In this document: piece after piece, positions 17,400 to 26,640 of the stretch
Position numbering within the stretch: position 1 is the first letter of the stretch
Layout: each line of letters starts with the position of its first letter
Source: Candidatus Neomarinimicrobiota bacterium
GTDB lineage: Bacteria > Fidelibacterota > SORT01
Reading direction: 5' to 3'
DNA length: 38,325 bases
Assembly (NCBI GenBank): GCA_022573815.1
Contig: JACZTG010000022.1
Coordinates: 1-38,325 of the forward strand
Notes under the pieces: generated by a model
What the model was told of the DNA's origin: nothing
Databases searched by the model: none
The model's input: only the letters and a program-made list of their open reading frames with translations
Program-made: the position numbers and the translations under genes

Positions 17400-19282
17400 T
17401 TATGAACAACAATTATCGAACTCTTATCCTCGCATCATTACTGTTATTTACTACATTTACCGTCACTTTTGCTCAAAGCGGAATTGATGCTCTCGCAGTC
17501 GAAAGTCTTGCAAAGAATGCTGTGGAGCAGTACAAAAGGGGAGATTATAATCAAGCGCTTCAAATTTTGGAAGAGCTGCACAAGATTAGATTTGAATATC
17601 AGAGTAATAAAGTTGTCCACTTTATGCTTGGTAAAACATTATATAAATTAAAAAAATATAAAAGAGCCAAATCTATACAAAAAGACTTTCTGCTGAACTA
17701 TCCGTATGACATATTGGCGGATTTTGTTCGCCACAATCTTGGTGAAATTTATTACCGGCTTGGCGAGTACCCTAAAGCTATGAGAGAATTTTTAACAGTT
17801 GCAGTTGTGGCAAAGAACGCTCCACTGCGTTCTAAGGGTCTTACGTTAGCGGGTCATATTTTGGAAAGCAAAGTCACTCTGGACGATATGCGGAAGCAGA
17901 GAAATCAGACCGTAAATATAATCGAGAAAGCGTTTTTAACGCTGAAGCTGTCTGAAAATCTGTACATGCGCGGCGCGGGAGACCTGGCGAAAGCGGAAGC
18001 GAGAGATTTTCTCTCGGAATATAAAAATCCTCCGTTTAAGGAAGAAATAAAGAGGATAAGCAAAGGTAAGTTCTATGAAAGAGACGGGTCGGTTACGATA
18101 GGAGTGCTGCTTCCCTTAACCGGCGAGCACTCGGAAAACGGATTGAATATCCTCAGAGGAATAAAGACCGCTTATGATGAGCAGCCGGAGGAAGTCAGGA
18201 AAAATATTAAATTGACCATAATCGACAACGAATCGGATCAGGTAAAAACTGTTAGGTCAATGATACGGTTTGCCGAGGACCCTTCAATACTTACGGTTAT
18301 AGGACCGATGATCTCCGAAAACGCTACCGCCGCCGCCGCCGTAGCGAACAGTTATGGGTTGCCGATGATATCACCCACAGCTACAAAAGAAGGAATTTCC
18401 GGGTTGGGTTCATATTCCTTTCAGGCAAATTCTGATTTGACCGTTAGAGGAAGAGCGTTAGCAACATTCGCGGTAGATTCATTAGGTTTAAAGCGGATAG
18501 CAATTCTTTCGCCTGCCGACAAATATGGAAAGGAAATGACGGATAGTTTCGCGTATGAATTTGATAAATTAGGAGGAGAGATAGTAGCGCAAAGCTGGTA
18601 TTATGGAGTTCCGGAGGATCTGCGGTTACAATTCAGTCAGTTCAGGCGAATTGGATTCAGATTAAAAGAAGAACTCTTTCCAACTGAAACGCCACCCGAC
18701 TCAGCTGATATTCTTGCAGACTCCACCCTTGCCGATTCGTTAATAATGGTAATGCTTGCAGAACTGTCAAGACCTCCTGAAGAGGTAGACTCAAGTAAAA
18801 TAATTCTCGATGTGATTGATGGTTTTTATCTTCCTATACAGTTCGGCGAGATAAAGTACATAGCGCCGCAGTTTGCGTTTTGGAACTTTAAAACACAGAT
18901 ATTAGGCGGACAAAATTGGTATGATGAGGAACTGCTGAATGACAGAGACATTTCAAGATACCTGGACGGAACAATATTCAGCTCTGACATTTATCGCGGA
19001 TCAGGAAACGAAGAATTATCAGCTTTTCAAACGAAATATAACGAATTGTATGGAGAGGAACCTTATAGAACGGATATTTTCGGTTACGACTGTTTAACTC
19101 TTGTGCTTGATATAGTAAACCAAAAGGTAAGTACGCGAAATCGGTTTATAGAAAAACTAAATAGTGTAAGTGATTACAAAGGAGTAGCAGGAAGTATAGA
19201 TTTCACGGGGGAATCCAAAAGGGTAAACGATTTCATACACATTCTTAAGTTTGAAAATAAAACTATAGAAAAAATAAACTGA
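17396..19282 (+). CDS. Exported TPR plus periplasmic-binding-fold protein (LpoA-like layout)
   Basis: This 628-residue protein has a signal peptide (about 1-26, cut after TFA), TPR-like helical repeats (about 35-145) and a type I periplasmic binding domain (about 233-628). The binding domain opens with TIGVLLPLTGEHSENG and contains GPMISENATAAA. It resembles Leu/Ile/Val-type ABC substrate-binding proteins, but no permease or ATPase gene is near. TPR followed by this fold is also the layout of LpoA, the outer-membrane activator of PBP1A. Unlike LpoA it has no lipobox cysteine. A negatively charged insert of about 60 residues lies near 430-490. The start overlaps the glmS stop (ATGA); an ATG six bases later is equally possible. 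The role, ligand sensing or peptidoglycan-synthase regulation, is open. Confidence 0.85.
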   Translation: MIMNNNYRTLILASLLLFTTFTVTFAQSGIDALAVESLAKNAVEQYKRGDYNQALQILEELHKIRFEYQSNKVVHFMLGKTLYKLKKYKRAKSIQKDFLLNYPYDILADFVRHNLGEIYYRLGEYPKAMREFLTVAVVAKNAPLRSKGLTLAGHILESKVTLDDMRKQRNQTVNIIEKAFLTLKLSENLYMRGAGDLAKAEARDFLSEYKNPPFKEEIKRISKGKFYERDGSVTIGVLLPLTGEHSENGLNILRGIKTAYDEQPEEVRKNIKLTIIDNESDQVKTVRSMIRFAEDPSILTVIGPMISENATAAAAVANSYGLPMISPTATKEGISGLGSYSFQANSDLTVRGRALATFAVDSLGLKRIAILSPADKYGKEMTDSFAYEFDKLGGEIVAQSWYYGVPEDLRLQFSQFRRIGFRLKEELFPTETPPDSADILADSTLADSLIMVMLAELSRPPEEVDSSKIILDVIDGFYLPIQFGEIKYIAPQFAFWNFKTQILGGQNWYDEELLNDRDISRYLDGTIFSSDIYRGSGNEELSAFQTKYNELYGEEPYRTDIFGYDCLTLVLDIVNQKVSTRNRFIEKLNSVSDYKGVAGSIDFTGESKRVNDFIHILKFENKTIEKIN

Positions 19283-19292
19283 CCTTTCGGCA

Positions 19293-20063
19293 ATGCCCTT
19301 TTCAACATCCGGAAATATTCGTTTCTGGGAATTCAATATTTTCAAAGATCGCAAAGAGATTAGATGCGTTTTCAGCACAAGGCATAGCAAGAATTTCGGC
19401 GATACGCGCGATTCGGGAAATTTTAATTTGGGATTCACGGTTTCTGCTGATCATGAGAATGTAAATGAGAACAGAACGGTTTTTCTTGAAGAATCGGGAG
19501 GAAATAAAGAAAGCAGGGCCATCGGAAAACAGGTTCATTCTCTGAATGTGCGTAATATAGACATTGCCGGAGTGTATGAAGAAACCGATGGTATGTTGAC
19601 AAAGACCAAAGGGCTTTCGCTTATAGTAAGCGTTGCTGATTGTTTACCTATTTTTCTCTACGACCCTGAAAATGGCGCCATAGGCACTGTGCACAGTGGT
19701 TGGAAGGGAACAAAAGGGGGGATTCTTACAAACGCTATAAATCTGATGAGCGATTCTTTTGGTACTTCTCCTTCTAATTTGCTGTGCGCAGTTGGGCCGT
19801 CAATTGAAAGCGCTTGTTATGAAGTCGGAGAGGAAGTGGCGACTCAATTCGATGACGAATTTCTAAAAGATTCCGGTGAAGGTAAATATCAGCTGGATTT
19901 AAAAGCTGCGAATGTAGCTCAGATGTTGGCCGCTGGAGTGCTATCCGGTAATATTGAGGTCAGCGACATTTGTAACAGGTGTGATGCAGATAATTTCTTT
20001 TCACATCGACGGGAAGGCGAAAAATCAGGACGGATGTGGGGTCTTATTCGATTGGAATCCTAA
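19293..20063 (+). CDS. pgeF: Purine nucleoside phosphorylase / peptidoglycan editing factor PgeF (YfiH, laccase-domain)
   Basis: This 256-residue protein belongs to the family formerly called polyphenol oxidase. Members are reported to remove mis-incorporated L-serine from muropeptide precursors and to act on purine nucleosides. The three metal ligands are in place: H82 (KQVHS), C117 (ADCLP) and H134 (VHSGWKGT). The length is normal. The ATG at 19293 has no strong ribosome site and lies 10 nt after the previous gene. Its place beside uppP and glmS fits a peptidoglycan role. Confidence 0.92.
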   Translation: MPFSTSGNIRFWEFNIFKDRKEIRCVFSTRHSKNFGDTRDSGNFNLGFTVSADHENVNENRTVFLEESGGNKESRAIGKQVHSLNVRNIDIAGVYEETDGMLTKTKGLSLIVSVADCLPIFLYDPENGAIGTVHSGWKGTKGGILTNAINLMSDSFGTSPSNLLCAVGPSIESACYEVGEEVATQFDDEFLKDSGEGKYQLDLKAANVAQMLAAGVLSGNIEVSDICNRCDADNFFSHRREGEKSGRMWGLIRLES

Positions 20064-20141
20064 CTGCCGATTTGCCTCATTAGTCCTTGCTAATAGTGCA
20101 GATTGCCGATAAATTCAGTTTTCAATTTAAGGATAAATTTA

Positions 20142-20951
20142 TTGACTATATTTGAAGCCTTATGGCTCGGCATTTTACAAGGGCTAACAGAATTTCTACC
20201 TGTCAGCAGTTCAGGACATCTTGTAATAGCACAGGCTGTAGCCGGAATTAAAAATCAGGGTATGGCGTTTGAAATTTATGTGCATTTCGGTACTCTACTG
20301 AGCATACTGGTGATATTTCGTAATGATTTGAGCGAAATGCTCGCATCAATTATCAGAAAATTAAAAAGTCCGGGATCTATTATTTCCGGCTATAAAGATG
20401 ATAAAGATTACCGGTTGCTCATTTTGCTCTTATTGGCAACCATTCCCGCAGGCGTCATCGGATTGTTATTTAAGGATTTTTTCGAGGCGGCGTTCAGCGA
20501 TGTGAATTTTGTAGGTTTCGCACTCATTCTCACAGGATTTATACTTTTTGTGTCTAAATTTGCCGTAAACAGGAACAAGGATGTGGACGGAAAAAGAGCT
20601 TTGATAATAGGATTTGCACAGGCGATTGCCATCTTTCCCGGTATATCTCGATCCGGTACAAGTATCAGCGCGGCAATGTTAACCGGCGTTTCCGGAGAAA
20701 AAGCTGCGCGTTTTTCGTTTCTGCTTGCCATACCGGCTATTGCGGGGGCAACACTGTTGCAGCTGTTGGATGTGGCTTCTTCCGGCCCCGGAAATATCAG
20801 CTATACGATAGCCGGTGTAGGAGTAGTTTCGTCTTTTATCACAGGCACAATAGCAATCTCCTTGCTGATGGGAGTGATGAGGAAAGGAAAAATGCATTAT
20901 TTCGCCGGATACTGTATTGCCGTGGGATTAGCAACGATATATTTTTTATAA
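20142..20951 (+). CDS. uppP: Undecaprenyl-diphosphatase UppP (BacA)
   Basis: This membrane enzyme of about 269 residues recycles undecaprenyl pyrophosphate, the lipid carrier for peptidoglycan and surface glycans. The two family motifs are clear: LTEFLPVSSSGH near the start and FPGISRSGTS in the middle. There are about seven or eight membrane helices. The TTG at 20142 is chosen over the in-frame TTG at 20103 because aagga lies 8 nt upstream and the protein then begins directly with the first helix (TIFEALWLGILQGL), giving the usual length. Confidence 0.95.
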   Translation: MTIFEALWLGILQGLTEFLPVSSSGHLVIAQAVAGIKNQGMAFEIYVHFGTLLSILVIFRNDLSEMLASIIRKLKSPGSIISGYKDDKDYRLLILLLLATIPAGVIGLLFKDFFEAAFSDVNFVGFALILTGFILFVSKFAVNRNKDVDGKRALIIGFAQAIAIFPGISRSGTSISAAMLTGVSGEKAARFSFLLAIPAIAGATLLQLLDVASSGPGNISYTIAGVGVVSSFITGTIAISLLMGVMRKGKMHYFAGYCIAVGLATIYFL

Positions 20952-20967
20952 ATAAAATGGAGAGTCG

Positions 20968-22431
20968 TTGAGTAAGCAGCAGGAAATGTTCAGTTCAAGA
21001 TGGGCTTTGATCCTGGCATCATTAGGTATGGCGATAGGAGCGGGCAATATATGGAGATTCCCGAGGATTGCGGCTCAAAACGGTGGAGGTTCGTTCCTGA
21101 TACCCTGGATAGTTTTTCTCTTTCTCTGGTCAATCCCGCTGATCATAATGGAATACGCTATGGGCAGGAGTTCCCGAAAGGGAGTCATCGGTTCTTTCAT
21201 CCATATTATGGGACCAAAGTTCGCATGGATGGGCGCATTTGTGGGTTGGTGTACGATGGGGATAATGTTTTACTATTCCGTAGTGACGGGCTGGAGCCTC
21301 AGGTATTTTGTAGCATCGTTGACCGGCGGTTTGAAAGGTCTTGACCATGCCGCAGAATGGAGCGCTTATACTTCTTCCGGATACGGACCTGTATTTTATC
21401 ATTTTATCGCAATGTCAATCGGTTCCTATGTAATTTTCAAGGGAATTAAAGGCGGGATCGAAAAAACCAATAAAATAGTTGTTCCTCTTTTGTTTGTGCT
21501 TTTGATAATAGCCGCCGGAAGAGCGCTGACACTCCCCGGAGCCACCGAGGGTCTAAATTATCTGTTCAGTGTTGATTTCGAGAAGCTCACTGATTACAGG
21601 ATATGGCTCGAAGGGTTATCGCAATCCGCATGGTCAACAGGCGCAGCGTGGGGATTGCTGATGACGTACGCGGTTTATATGAATAAAAGAGAGGATATTG
21701 TATTAAATTCGTTTATTGCGGGATTTGGAAATAACGCCGCGTCCCTTTTAGCTGCGTTGGCAGTAATTCCTACTGTGTTCGCATTATCGGGTTCCGCCGC
21801 AGTCGCAATGGATTCTCTCGGGGCAGGTAATACAGGTCTGACTTTTATCGTAATACCCCAGTTATTTGAGAAAATGCCGGGTGGAGCGTTTTTTGAATCG
21901 CTGTTTTTTTTAGCGTTATCACTGGCTGCATTCTCCTCACTTCTTGCGATGATAGAAATGTCAACCAGGATTTTTATGGATATGGGTTTAGACCGGACGA
22001 AGGCGATAACCGTGATAGGAATAGGCGGATTTTTACTCGGTATTCCTTCGGCTATCTCTTTAGGGTTTTTCAATAATCAGGATTGGGTTTGGGGAATGGG
22101 ATTGATGGTAAGCGGATTGTTCGTCGCGCTGGCCGGAATTAAATATGGAGTGGATAAATTTCGAGACGAATTGGTCAATGTGGAAGGTAACGATGTGAGA
22201 GCGGGGAAGTGGTTTTCCATCATTATCAAATGGCTTATTCCGGTGGAATTTTCTGTTATGATCGGATGGTGGTTTTGGCGTTCCGCAACCGAATTCGATC
22301 CGGATGCGATTTGGAATCCGTTCCACACATATAATATTGGGACTACCATCGCTCAGTGGCTTATTGTAATAGTCATTTTTTTAGGGTTTAATAAACTACT
22401 CGTCCGGCTTAACTCCAATGAGGACGCATAG
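20968..22431 (+). CDS. Sodium-dependent NSS-family amino-acid transporter (MetP-like)
   Basis: This 487-residue integral membrane protein has the LeuT fold and about 12 helices. The sodium/substrate-site motif GAGNIWRFP near residues 22-30, followed by NGGGSFL, is characteristic of the SNF/NSS family. It starts at TTG with ggag 5 nt upstream. It is followed one base later by a 40-residue single-helix protein matching the MetS small subunit pattern. A methionine/alanine importer of the MetPS type is therefore the likeliest function, although the substrate cannot be read from the sequence. Confidence 0.94.
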   Translation: MSKQQEMFSSRWALILASLGMAIGAGNIWRFPRIAAQNGGGSFLIPWIVFLFLWSIPLIIMEYAMGRSSRKGVIGSFIHIMGPKFAWMGAFVGWCTMGIMFYYSVVTGWSLRYFVASLTGGLKGLDHAAEWSAYTSSGYGPVFYHFIAMSIGSYVIFKGIKGGIEKTNKIVVPLLFVLLIIAAGRALTLPGATEGLNYLFSVDFEKLTDYRIWLEGLSQSAWSTGAAWGLLMTYAVYMNKREDIVLNSFIAGFGNNAASLLAALAVIPTVFALSGSAAVAMDSLGAGNTGLTFIVIPQLFEKMPGGAFFESLFFLALSLAAFSSLLAMIEMSTRIFMDMGLDRTKAITVIGIGGFLLGIPSAISLGFFNNQDWVWGMGLMVSGLFVALAGIKYGVDKFRDELVNVEGNDVRAGKWFSIIIKWLIPVEFSVMIGWWFWRSATEFDPDAIWNPFHTYNIGTTIAQWLIVIVIFLGFNKLLVRLNSNEDA

Positions 22432-22432
22432 A

Positions 22433-22555
22433 ATGAGAATGGAAACGCTTATAATGATGGTATTATTTCTTGGATTCGTTTGGGGTGGATTCATATTCTG
22501 TATTAGCCTTGCTATCAAGAAAAATAAAGCGAAAAGAGGTATGTTAGAGGAATAA
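22433..22555 (+). CDS. MetS-like small subunit of NSS transporter
   Basis: This 40-residue protein has one membrane helix: a short N-terminus, LIMMVLFLGFVWGGFIF, and then a basic tail, AIKKNKAKRG. The I-x-MMV...WGG...K pattern is that of the methionine/alanine import NSS small subunits (MetS in Corynebacterium, needed for MetP activity). It starts one base after the transporter stop, and its TAA overlaps the holA ATG by one base (taatg). This strict packing supports real translation. It is easily missed because of its length. Confidence 0.8.
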   Translation: MRMETLIMMVLFLGFVWGGFIFCISLAIKKNKAKRGMLEE

Positions 22556-23586
22556 TGACAGCAGCGCAAAATAAATCAAAAGATTCTATTATGCCTTATA
22601 ATGCCGCTGAAAAATCACTTGGCGTCGGCAATATAAAGCCATTATATCTTTTAGCGGGGAGAAAGCTCTGGGTAGATGCGTACCTTCGTGATAAATTTAT
22701 CAAAAAAGTAAGAGAAGTGTTCCTTGGAGATGATTCAGGGGTACAATCTCTTGAAATATTTCATGTAGGAGCGGATAAACCGGAAGTAATAATAAATGCT
22801 TTGGCGACATCGAGTTTATTCTCTGAAAAAAAACTGATTTTGATTCATGACATTCAGCGGTTGAGCGATGAAGGGATAAAGAAAATAGGCCAATATGCCG
22901 CATCGCCAATTCCCGAGAACTGCTTAATATTGATTTCTATGAATTTTGACGCTCGCAGGAAATGGTATAATTCACTTAAGAGTAAGGTGTTTGCCGTAAA
23001 GATCGAGACTCCTTTCGATAATCAAATACCTTCATGGATTTCTTCATTTGCCCGTCAAAGAGGGAAAAATATTTCAGCGGACGCATCCCGACTTTTTGGG
23101 GAATATACAGGAAGCAGTTTAATGCTGCTTGATATGGAGATGGAGAAACTCTCGCTATTTATCGGTGATAAAAAAGATATTGATGAAGATGATGTGAAGG
23201 ACGTCATCGGGTTTTCAAAACAATTATCTCCATTCGACCTTGAAAAGTATCTTTCTAAAAAAGATTTGCACTGGTCTCTAAAGGCATTAAACGATATGCT
23301 CGACAGAGGAGAAAACGCTCCGTCTATTTCGATTCAGATATTTAATTTTCTGATGACCGTGCTGATTGCGAAAGATGATGGAGCAGAACCATCTGCAAGA
23401 TGGTCGCCACGAGAAGAACTAAAGAAAGAAGCGGTTCGCAATTGGTCAAGAGAAGAACTTCTTAAGGGCATTGAATTGGTCAAGGAAGCCGATTTCAAAA
23501 CCAAACAAACCAATTTTTCAAATGGTGTGATTTTTTCTGAACTGGCAGTTCGATTATTAAGCGGAGAAGGTGTCTCAGTTGTCTGA
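22555..23586 (+). CDS. holA: DNA polymerase III subunit delta
   Basis: This 343-residue clamp-loader subunit opens the beta sliding clamp. The N-terminal IKPLYLLAGRKLWVDAYL corresponds to the family's degenerate P-loop region, and SSLFSEKKLILIHD (around 84-97) is the typical second motif. The C-terminal part is the helical collar domain. The start overlaps the preceding stop by one base, with gagg just upstream; an ATG at 22591 is an alternative. The 3' end overlaps the sigma factor gene. Confidence 0.92.
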   Translation: MTAAQNKSKDSIMPYNAAEKSLGVGNIKPLYLLAGRKLWVDAYLRDKFIKKVREVFLGDDSGVQSLEIFHVGADKPEVIINALATSSLFSEKKLILIHDIQRLSDEGIKKIGQYAASPIPENCLILISMNFDARRKWYNSLKSKVFAVKIETPFDNQIPSWISSFARQRGKNISADASRLFGEYTGSSLMLLDMEMEKLSLFIGDKKDIDEDDVKDVIGFSKQLSPFDLEKYLSKKDLHWSLKALNDMLDRGENAPSISIQIFNFLMTVLIAKDDGAEPSARWSPREELKKEAVRNWSREELLKGIELVKEADFKTKQTNFSNGVIFSELAVRLLSGEGVSVV

Positions 23587-24154
23587 AGGGAAAAAATATA
23601 CAGATGAAGACCTGATAGCGAGGTTTCAGAATGGGGATGAATACGCCTTTGACGAGATAGTCAACAGATATAAAGACCGATTATTAAACTTTGTATTCAG
23701 ATTTATCGGACAAATAGACGAGTCGGAAGATATTGTGCAGGATACTTTTTTAAAAGTGTATAAGAATAAGAATTCTTATGAGAATATAGCCCGATTTTCC
23801 ACATGGATATATACGATAGCGGGCAATCTTGCAAAGACAGAACTTCGGAAAAGGAAGAGACGGCGGATTTTTTCTATCTCGAAAATGGGCATTGACGACA
23901 AGGAATTTGAACTTCCGTCAACGGCCAGAACTCCTGAAGAAAATACTGAAAGTACATTTAACGAAAAATTAATTCAAAATGCAATTCAGAAACTGCCGGA
24001 TAAATTTCGAACCGTGATAATTCTTCGAGATATTCAGGAACTTTCTTACGATGAGATTAGTAAGATAATAGGAGTACCGCTCGGAACAATAAAGTCCCGT
24101 GTGAACAGAGCCAGATTGAAACTCAGGGGACTCCTGAAAGATTTTAAGGATTAA
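23579..24154 (+). CDS. ECF (sigma-E-type) RNA polymerase sigma factor
   Basis: This sigma factor of about 191 residues has regions 2 and 4 only. Region 2 contains FDEIVNRYKDRLLNF, EDIVQDTFLKVY and the promoter-melting FSTWIYTIAGN. Region 4 contains LPDKFRTVIILRDI and the helix-turn-helix LSYDEISKIIGVPLGTIKSR. I prefer the TTG at 23579 because ggagaagg lies 8 nt upstream; a GTG at 23570 would overlap that ribosome site. Both starts lie inside the end of holA. The next gene is its likely anti-sigma factor. Confidence 0.95.
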   Translation: MSEGKKYTDEDLIARFQNGDEYAFDEIVNRYKDRLLNFVFRFIGQIDESEDIVQDTFLKVYKNKNSYENIARFSTWIYTIAGNLAKTELRKRKRRRIFSISKMGIDDKEFELPSTARTPEENTESTFNEKLIQNAIQKLPDKFRTVIILRDIQELSYDEISKIIGVPLGTIKSRVNRARLKLRGLLKDFKD

Positions 24155-24222
24155 GAAGAAATCAGAGGATGCTGGAAGTAAATTCAAGGAACAATAATCT
24201 AACCTAAGGAGAATGCCTATCG

Positions 24223-24753
24223 ATGCATTGTAACGATTACCGCAATAATTTAACAAGCTACTTAGAAAACGAATTATCCACTGAAGAAAAAAAAGCAACT
24301 CTTGCTCATGAAAAAGATTGCGTGGAATGTTCAAGTTTCAAAAAGGAATACCAGGAAGTAATCAGCAGTCTCAGCAAACTCGCTAAAGTCAAAACCTCTC
24401 CCAACTTTGAGAAGATTCTCTATCAGAAGTTGGAAGACCTGTCGCAAGAATCACTCATCAGTAAGATTGGTGAAATGATTATTCCTTCCTCAATAGGGAT
24501 CAGGACAGTTGCAGTCGGCTTTGCTGCGGTACTATTGGTGCTTTCAGGTTCATATCTTTTCTATAATAGCTCTTTCAGCGGCGGTGGAGACGGGATGCCC
24601 GTTCTTTCAAGCCCCGGCTTTATCGAGAAGAAAGTGGTAGAATCATCTACGGAAACTAAAGATGAAGACAAAGATGTGAAGTCTGTTGAGAGTGAAAAGA
24701 CAGATGAAGAAGAGGAAATGAACTCTACTGAGACGGAGTCTATTCAGAAGTAG
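24223..24753 (+). CDS. Membrane anti-sigma factor with zinc-binding (zf-HC2/ZAS) domain
   Basis: This 176-residue protein has an N-terminal zinc anti-sigma domain with C3, H29, C33 and C36 (H-x3-C-x2-C), a single membrane helix at about 91-113, and a periplasmic part of about 60 residues ending in a strongly acidic tail. It should hold the upstream sigma factor inactive at the membrane until an envelope signal arrives. Its Shine-Dalgarno aaggag is at 24206-24211. The 68-nt gap to the sigma gene shows no terminator, so the two are probably co-transcribed. Confidence 0.9.
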   Translation: MHCNDYRNNLTSYLENELSTEEKKATLAHEKDCVECSSFKKEYQEVISSLSKLAKVKTSPNFEKILYQKLEDLSQESLISKIGEMIIPSSIGIRTVAVGFAAVLLVLSGSYLFYNSSFSGGGDGMPVLSSPGFIEKKVVESSTETKDEDKDVKSVESEKTDEEEEMNSTETESIQK

Positions 24754-24829
24754 CACGTTTTTTAAGTCCTTATAGCTTTTTGTAAGTTTATCGGATAAGT
24801 GCGAGCCGCTTACCGTTCTCCAAACCTTA

Positions 24830-24857
24830 TTGACATTCCGACCCGTTAGTTTATATT
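24830..24857 (+). promoter_or_regulatory. Sigma70-type promoter for the GGDEF gene
   Basis: A perfect -35 hexamer ttgaca (24830-24835) is followed after 16 nt by tatatt (24852-24857), five of six matches to the -10 consensus. Transcription would begin near 24864, about 28 nt before the TTG start at 24892. It lies in the 138-nt spacer after the anti-sigma gene. This is the best promoter match I see in the window. Confidence 0.65.
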
Positions 24858-24891
24858 AACACTCAATAAACTTTTTAATATAGGTTCTGAA

Positions 24892-26625
24892 TTGTTCATA
24901 TCAAGCGTAGGATTTGCCTCTAAAAAACAGAGTATTTCTTCTATCGCTGTCAGCGTTTTACTCTTAATTTCGCTATCAGTTCTATATTTTTTGCCTGACA
25001 ATCAAGCAAATTTGCTGTACAAGCTATTACGCCCTTTTTTAGCTTTTCTAATCATCGTTTTTACGGCCATCCTTACATATCGGTCTTCGCAGATAAGGTT
25101 ACGCTCTGAGATAGAATCAAAGGATATTAAAAATAACCTATCCGCATTGCGTTTAAGGCCTGAAGAGGTGGACTTATCATCGGTTCCCATTTATGCAGCA
25201 GAAAAGGAATATAAAAATTATATAGAAACTTTTTTAGGAGCTGTGGGTGATACATTTGTTGCAAGAGCGGCAGCTTTTTATATGGGAGGTTCAAGGATAA
25301 AGCTTCAGTCAGCTGTTCCTGCCGACGAAGCGCAGGAATTTTATAACGAGCTTTCAATGGGTGATGGAATAGTCAGTAAAGTTTTGCAATCCGAAAAAAC
25401 TATCCTTGTCAAAAGTTTTAATGATATTGAAGAAAATGTCGATTATCTGAAAGATCCGCTCTCTGTGAAATCTTTTCTCGGTACGCCTGTGTTTTATAAC
25501 GAAAAGTCTATGGGTGTCTTATTTGTGGACAGTAGAGCAGAAGATTCATTTGGAGAATCGGATAAGAGACTTATAGAAAGTTTTGCCGTCATCATAGAAA
25601 AGACGGTGATACAACTTGATTCTATCTTCAATCTTCAAAACAGACTAACGCTCATTTCAGAACTCTATCGTTTCTTTCTTTCGATTCAGCGCGCTCAAAG
25701 ATTCGACCAAGTTTATAAGAATGTCGCGCATACATGTAAAAGTCTAATAAAGTATGATGCATTGACCATATCATTATTGGATGAAGACAGTTCTGATAAA
25801 CTAATAATTAAATTCAGAAGCGGAGCGGAAGACAAGTATGCTGAAGACTTTGAATATTCGATTAACGAGGGTATGAATGGACTGGTATTCAAAAAGAACT
25901 CGCCGATAATTGTACCCGAAACAGAAGAAGGCGGATACTTTAAGCCGCGGTTCGAGAATGATGAAGAATCCACCGGTAATTTTCACTCTTATATTGGAAC
26001 TCCCATCTACTCAGGGAAAAATGTATTGGGAGTCATTGGGCTAGATAGCAAAAGCCCGGCAAATTATTCGAATACAGATAAAGCGATACTGACAAGTTTG
26101 GGTGCGGTAATGGGTTTAGCGCTTTCGCGGCTGACGCTCCTTAAGGAAAAGAGTTCCAATACTTTGACAGATGAGCTGACAGGATTGCAAAATATTAAGT
26201 TTTTCAGGATGTTTATCGAAAATGTGATATTGAGAGCTGAAAGATATGATGAAACGTTCACAGTATTAATAATTGATGTCCACAAATTTGGTAAGATAAA
26301 TAAGAGGTATGGTGATAAAGCAGGTGATATTCTGCTTAAAGAAATCGGGGAAAAGCTCGGTCAGGAAATTAGAAGTTCTGATATAGTTAGCCGATATGGC
26401 GGAGATGAATTCGGCATTGTCCTTTTGGATTACAAGCAAAAAGCAGTAGATGCTTTTACGAATCGGATTCAGGAATTAATTAGAACAATGGTATTTGAAT
26501 ATAATAATGAATCTATTACATTAAAGATTGATTTAGGGAGTGCGAGTTATCCCAAAAACGGGGAAACAGCAGATGAGTTAATATCAATTGCTGATAAAGA
26601 TATGATTAAAAATAAAAGTTTATAA
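24892..26625 (+). CDS. Membrane GAF-GGDEF diguanylate cyclase
   Basis: This 577-residue protein has two N-terminal membrane helices (about 16-35 and 46-63), two GAF-like sensor domains (about 105-245 and 255-412) and a C-terminal GGDEF domain (about 425-575) that makes cyclic di-GMP. The active-site loop is intact (RYGGDEF, GGDEF at 503-507). The inhibitory I-site RSSD (494-497) is at the right distance, five residues before GG, so feedback inhibition by product is expected. DELTGLQN precedes the domain as usual. It starts at TTG with only a weak ribosome site. It is probably its own transcription unit, with the zinc-ribbon gene behind it. Confidence 0.94.
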   Translation: MFISSVGFASKKQSISSIAVSVLLLISLSVLYFLPDNQANLLYKLLRPFLAFLIIVFTAILTYRSSQIRLRSEIESKDIKNNLSALRLRPEEVDLSSVPIYAAEKEYKNYIETFLGAVGDTFVARAAAFYMGGSRIKLQSAVPADEAQEFYNELSMGDGIVSKVLQSEKTILVKSFNDIEENVDYLKDPLSVKSFLGTPVFYNEKSMGVLFVDSRAEDSFGESDKRLIESFAVIIEKTVIQLDSIFNLQNRLTLISELYRFFLSIQRAQRFDQVYKNVAHTCKSLIKYDALTISLLDEDSSDKLIIKFRSGAEDKYAEDFEYSINEGMNGLVFKKNSPIIVPETEEGGYFKPRFENDEESTGNFHSYIGTPIYSGKNVLGVIGLDSKSPANYSNTDKAILTSLGAVMGLALSRLTLLKEKSSNTLTDELTGLQNIKFFRMFIENVILRAERYDETFTVLIIDVHKFGKINKRYGDKAGDILLKEIGEKLGQEIRSSDIVSRYGGDEFGIVLLDYKQKAVDAFTNRIQELIRTMVFEYNNESITLKIDLGSASYPKNGETADELISIADKDMIKNKSL

Positions 26626-26640
26626 AATGGAGTTTGATAA

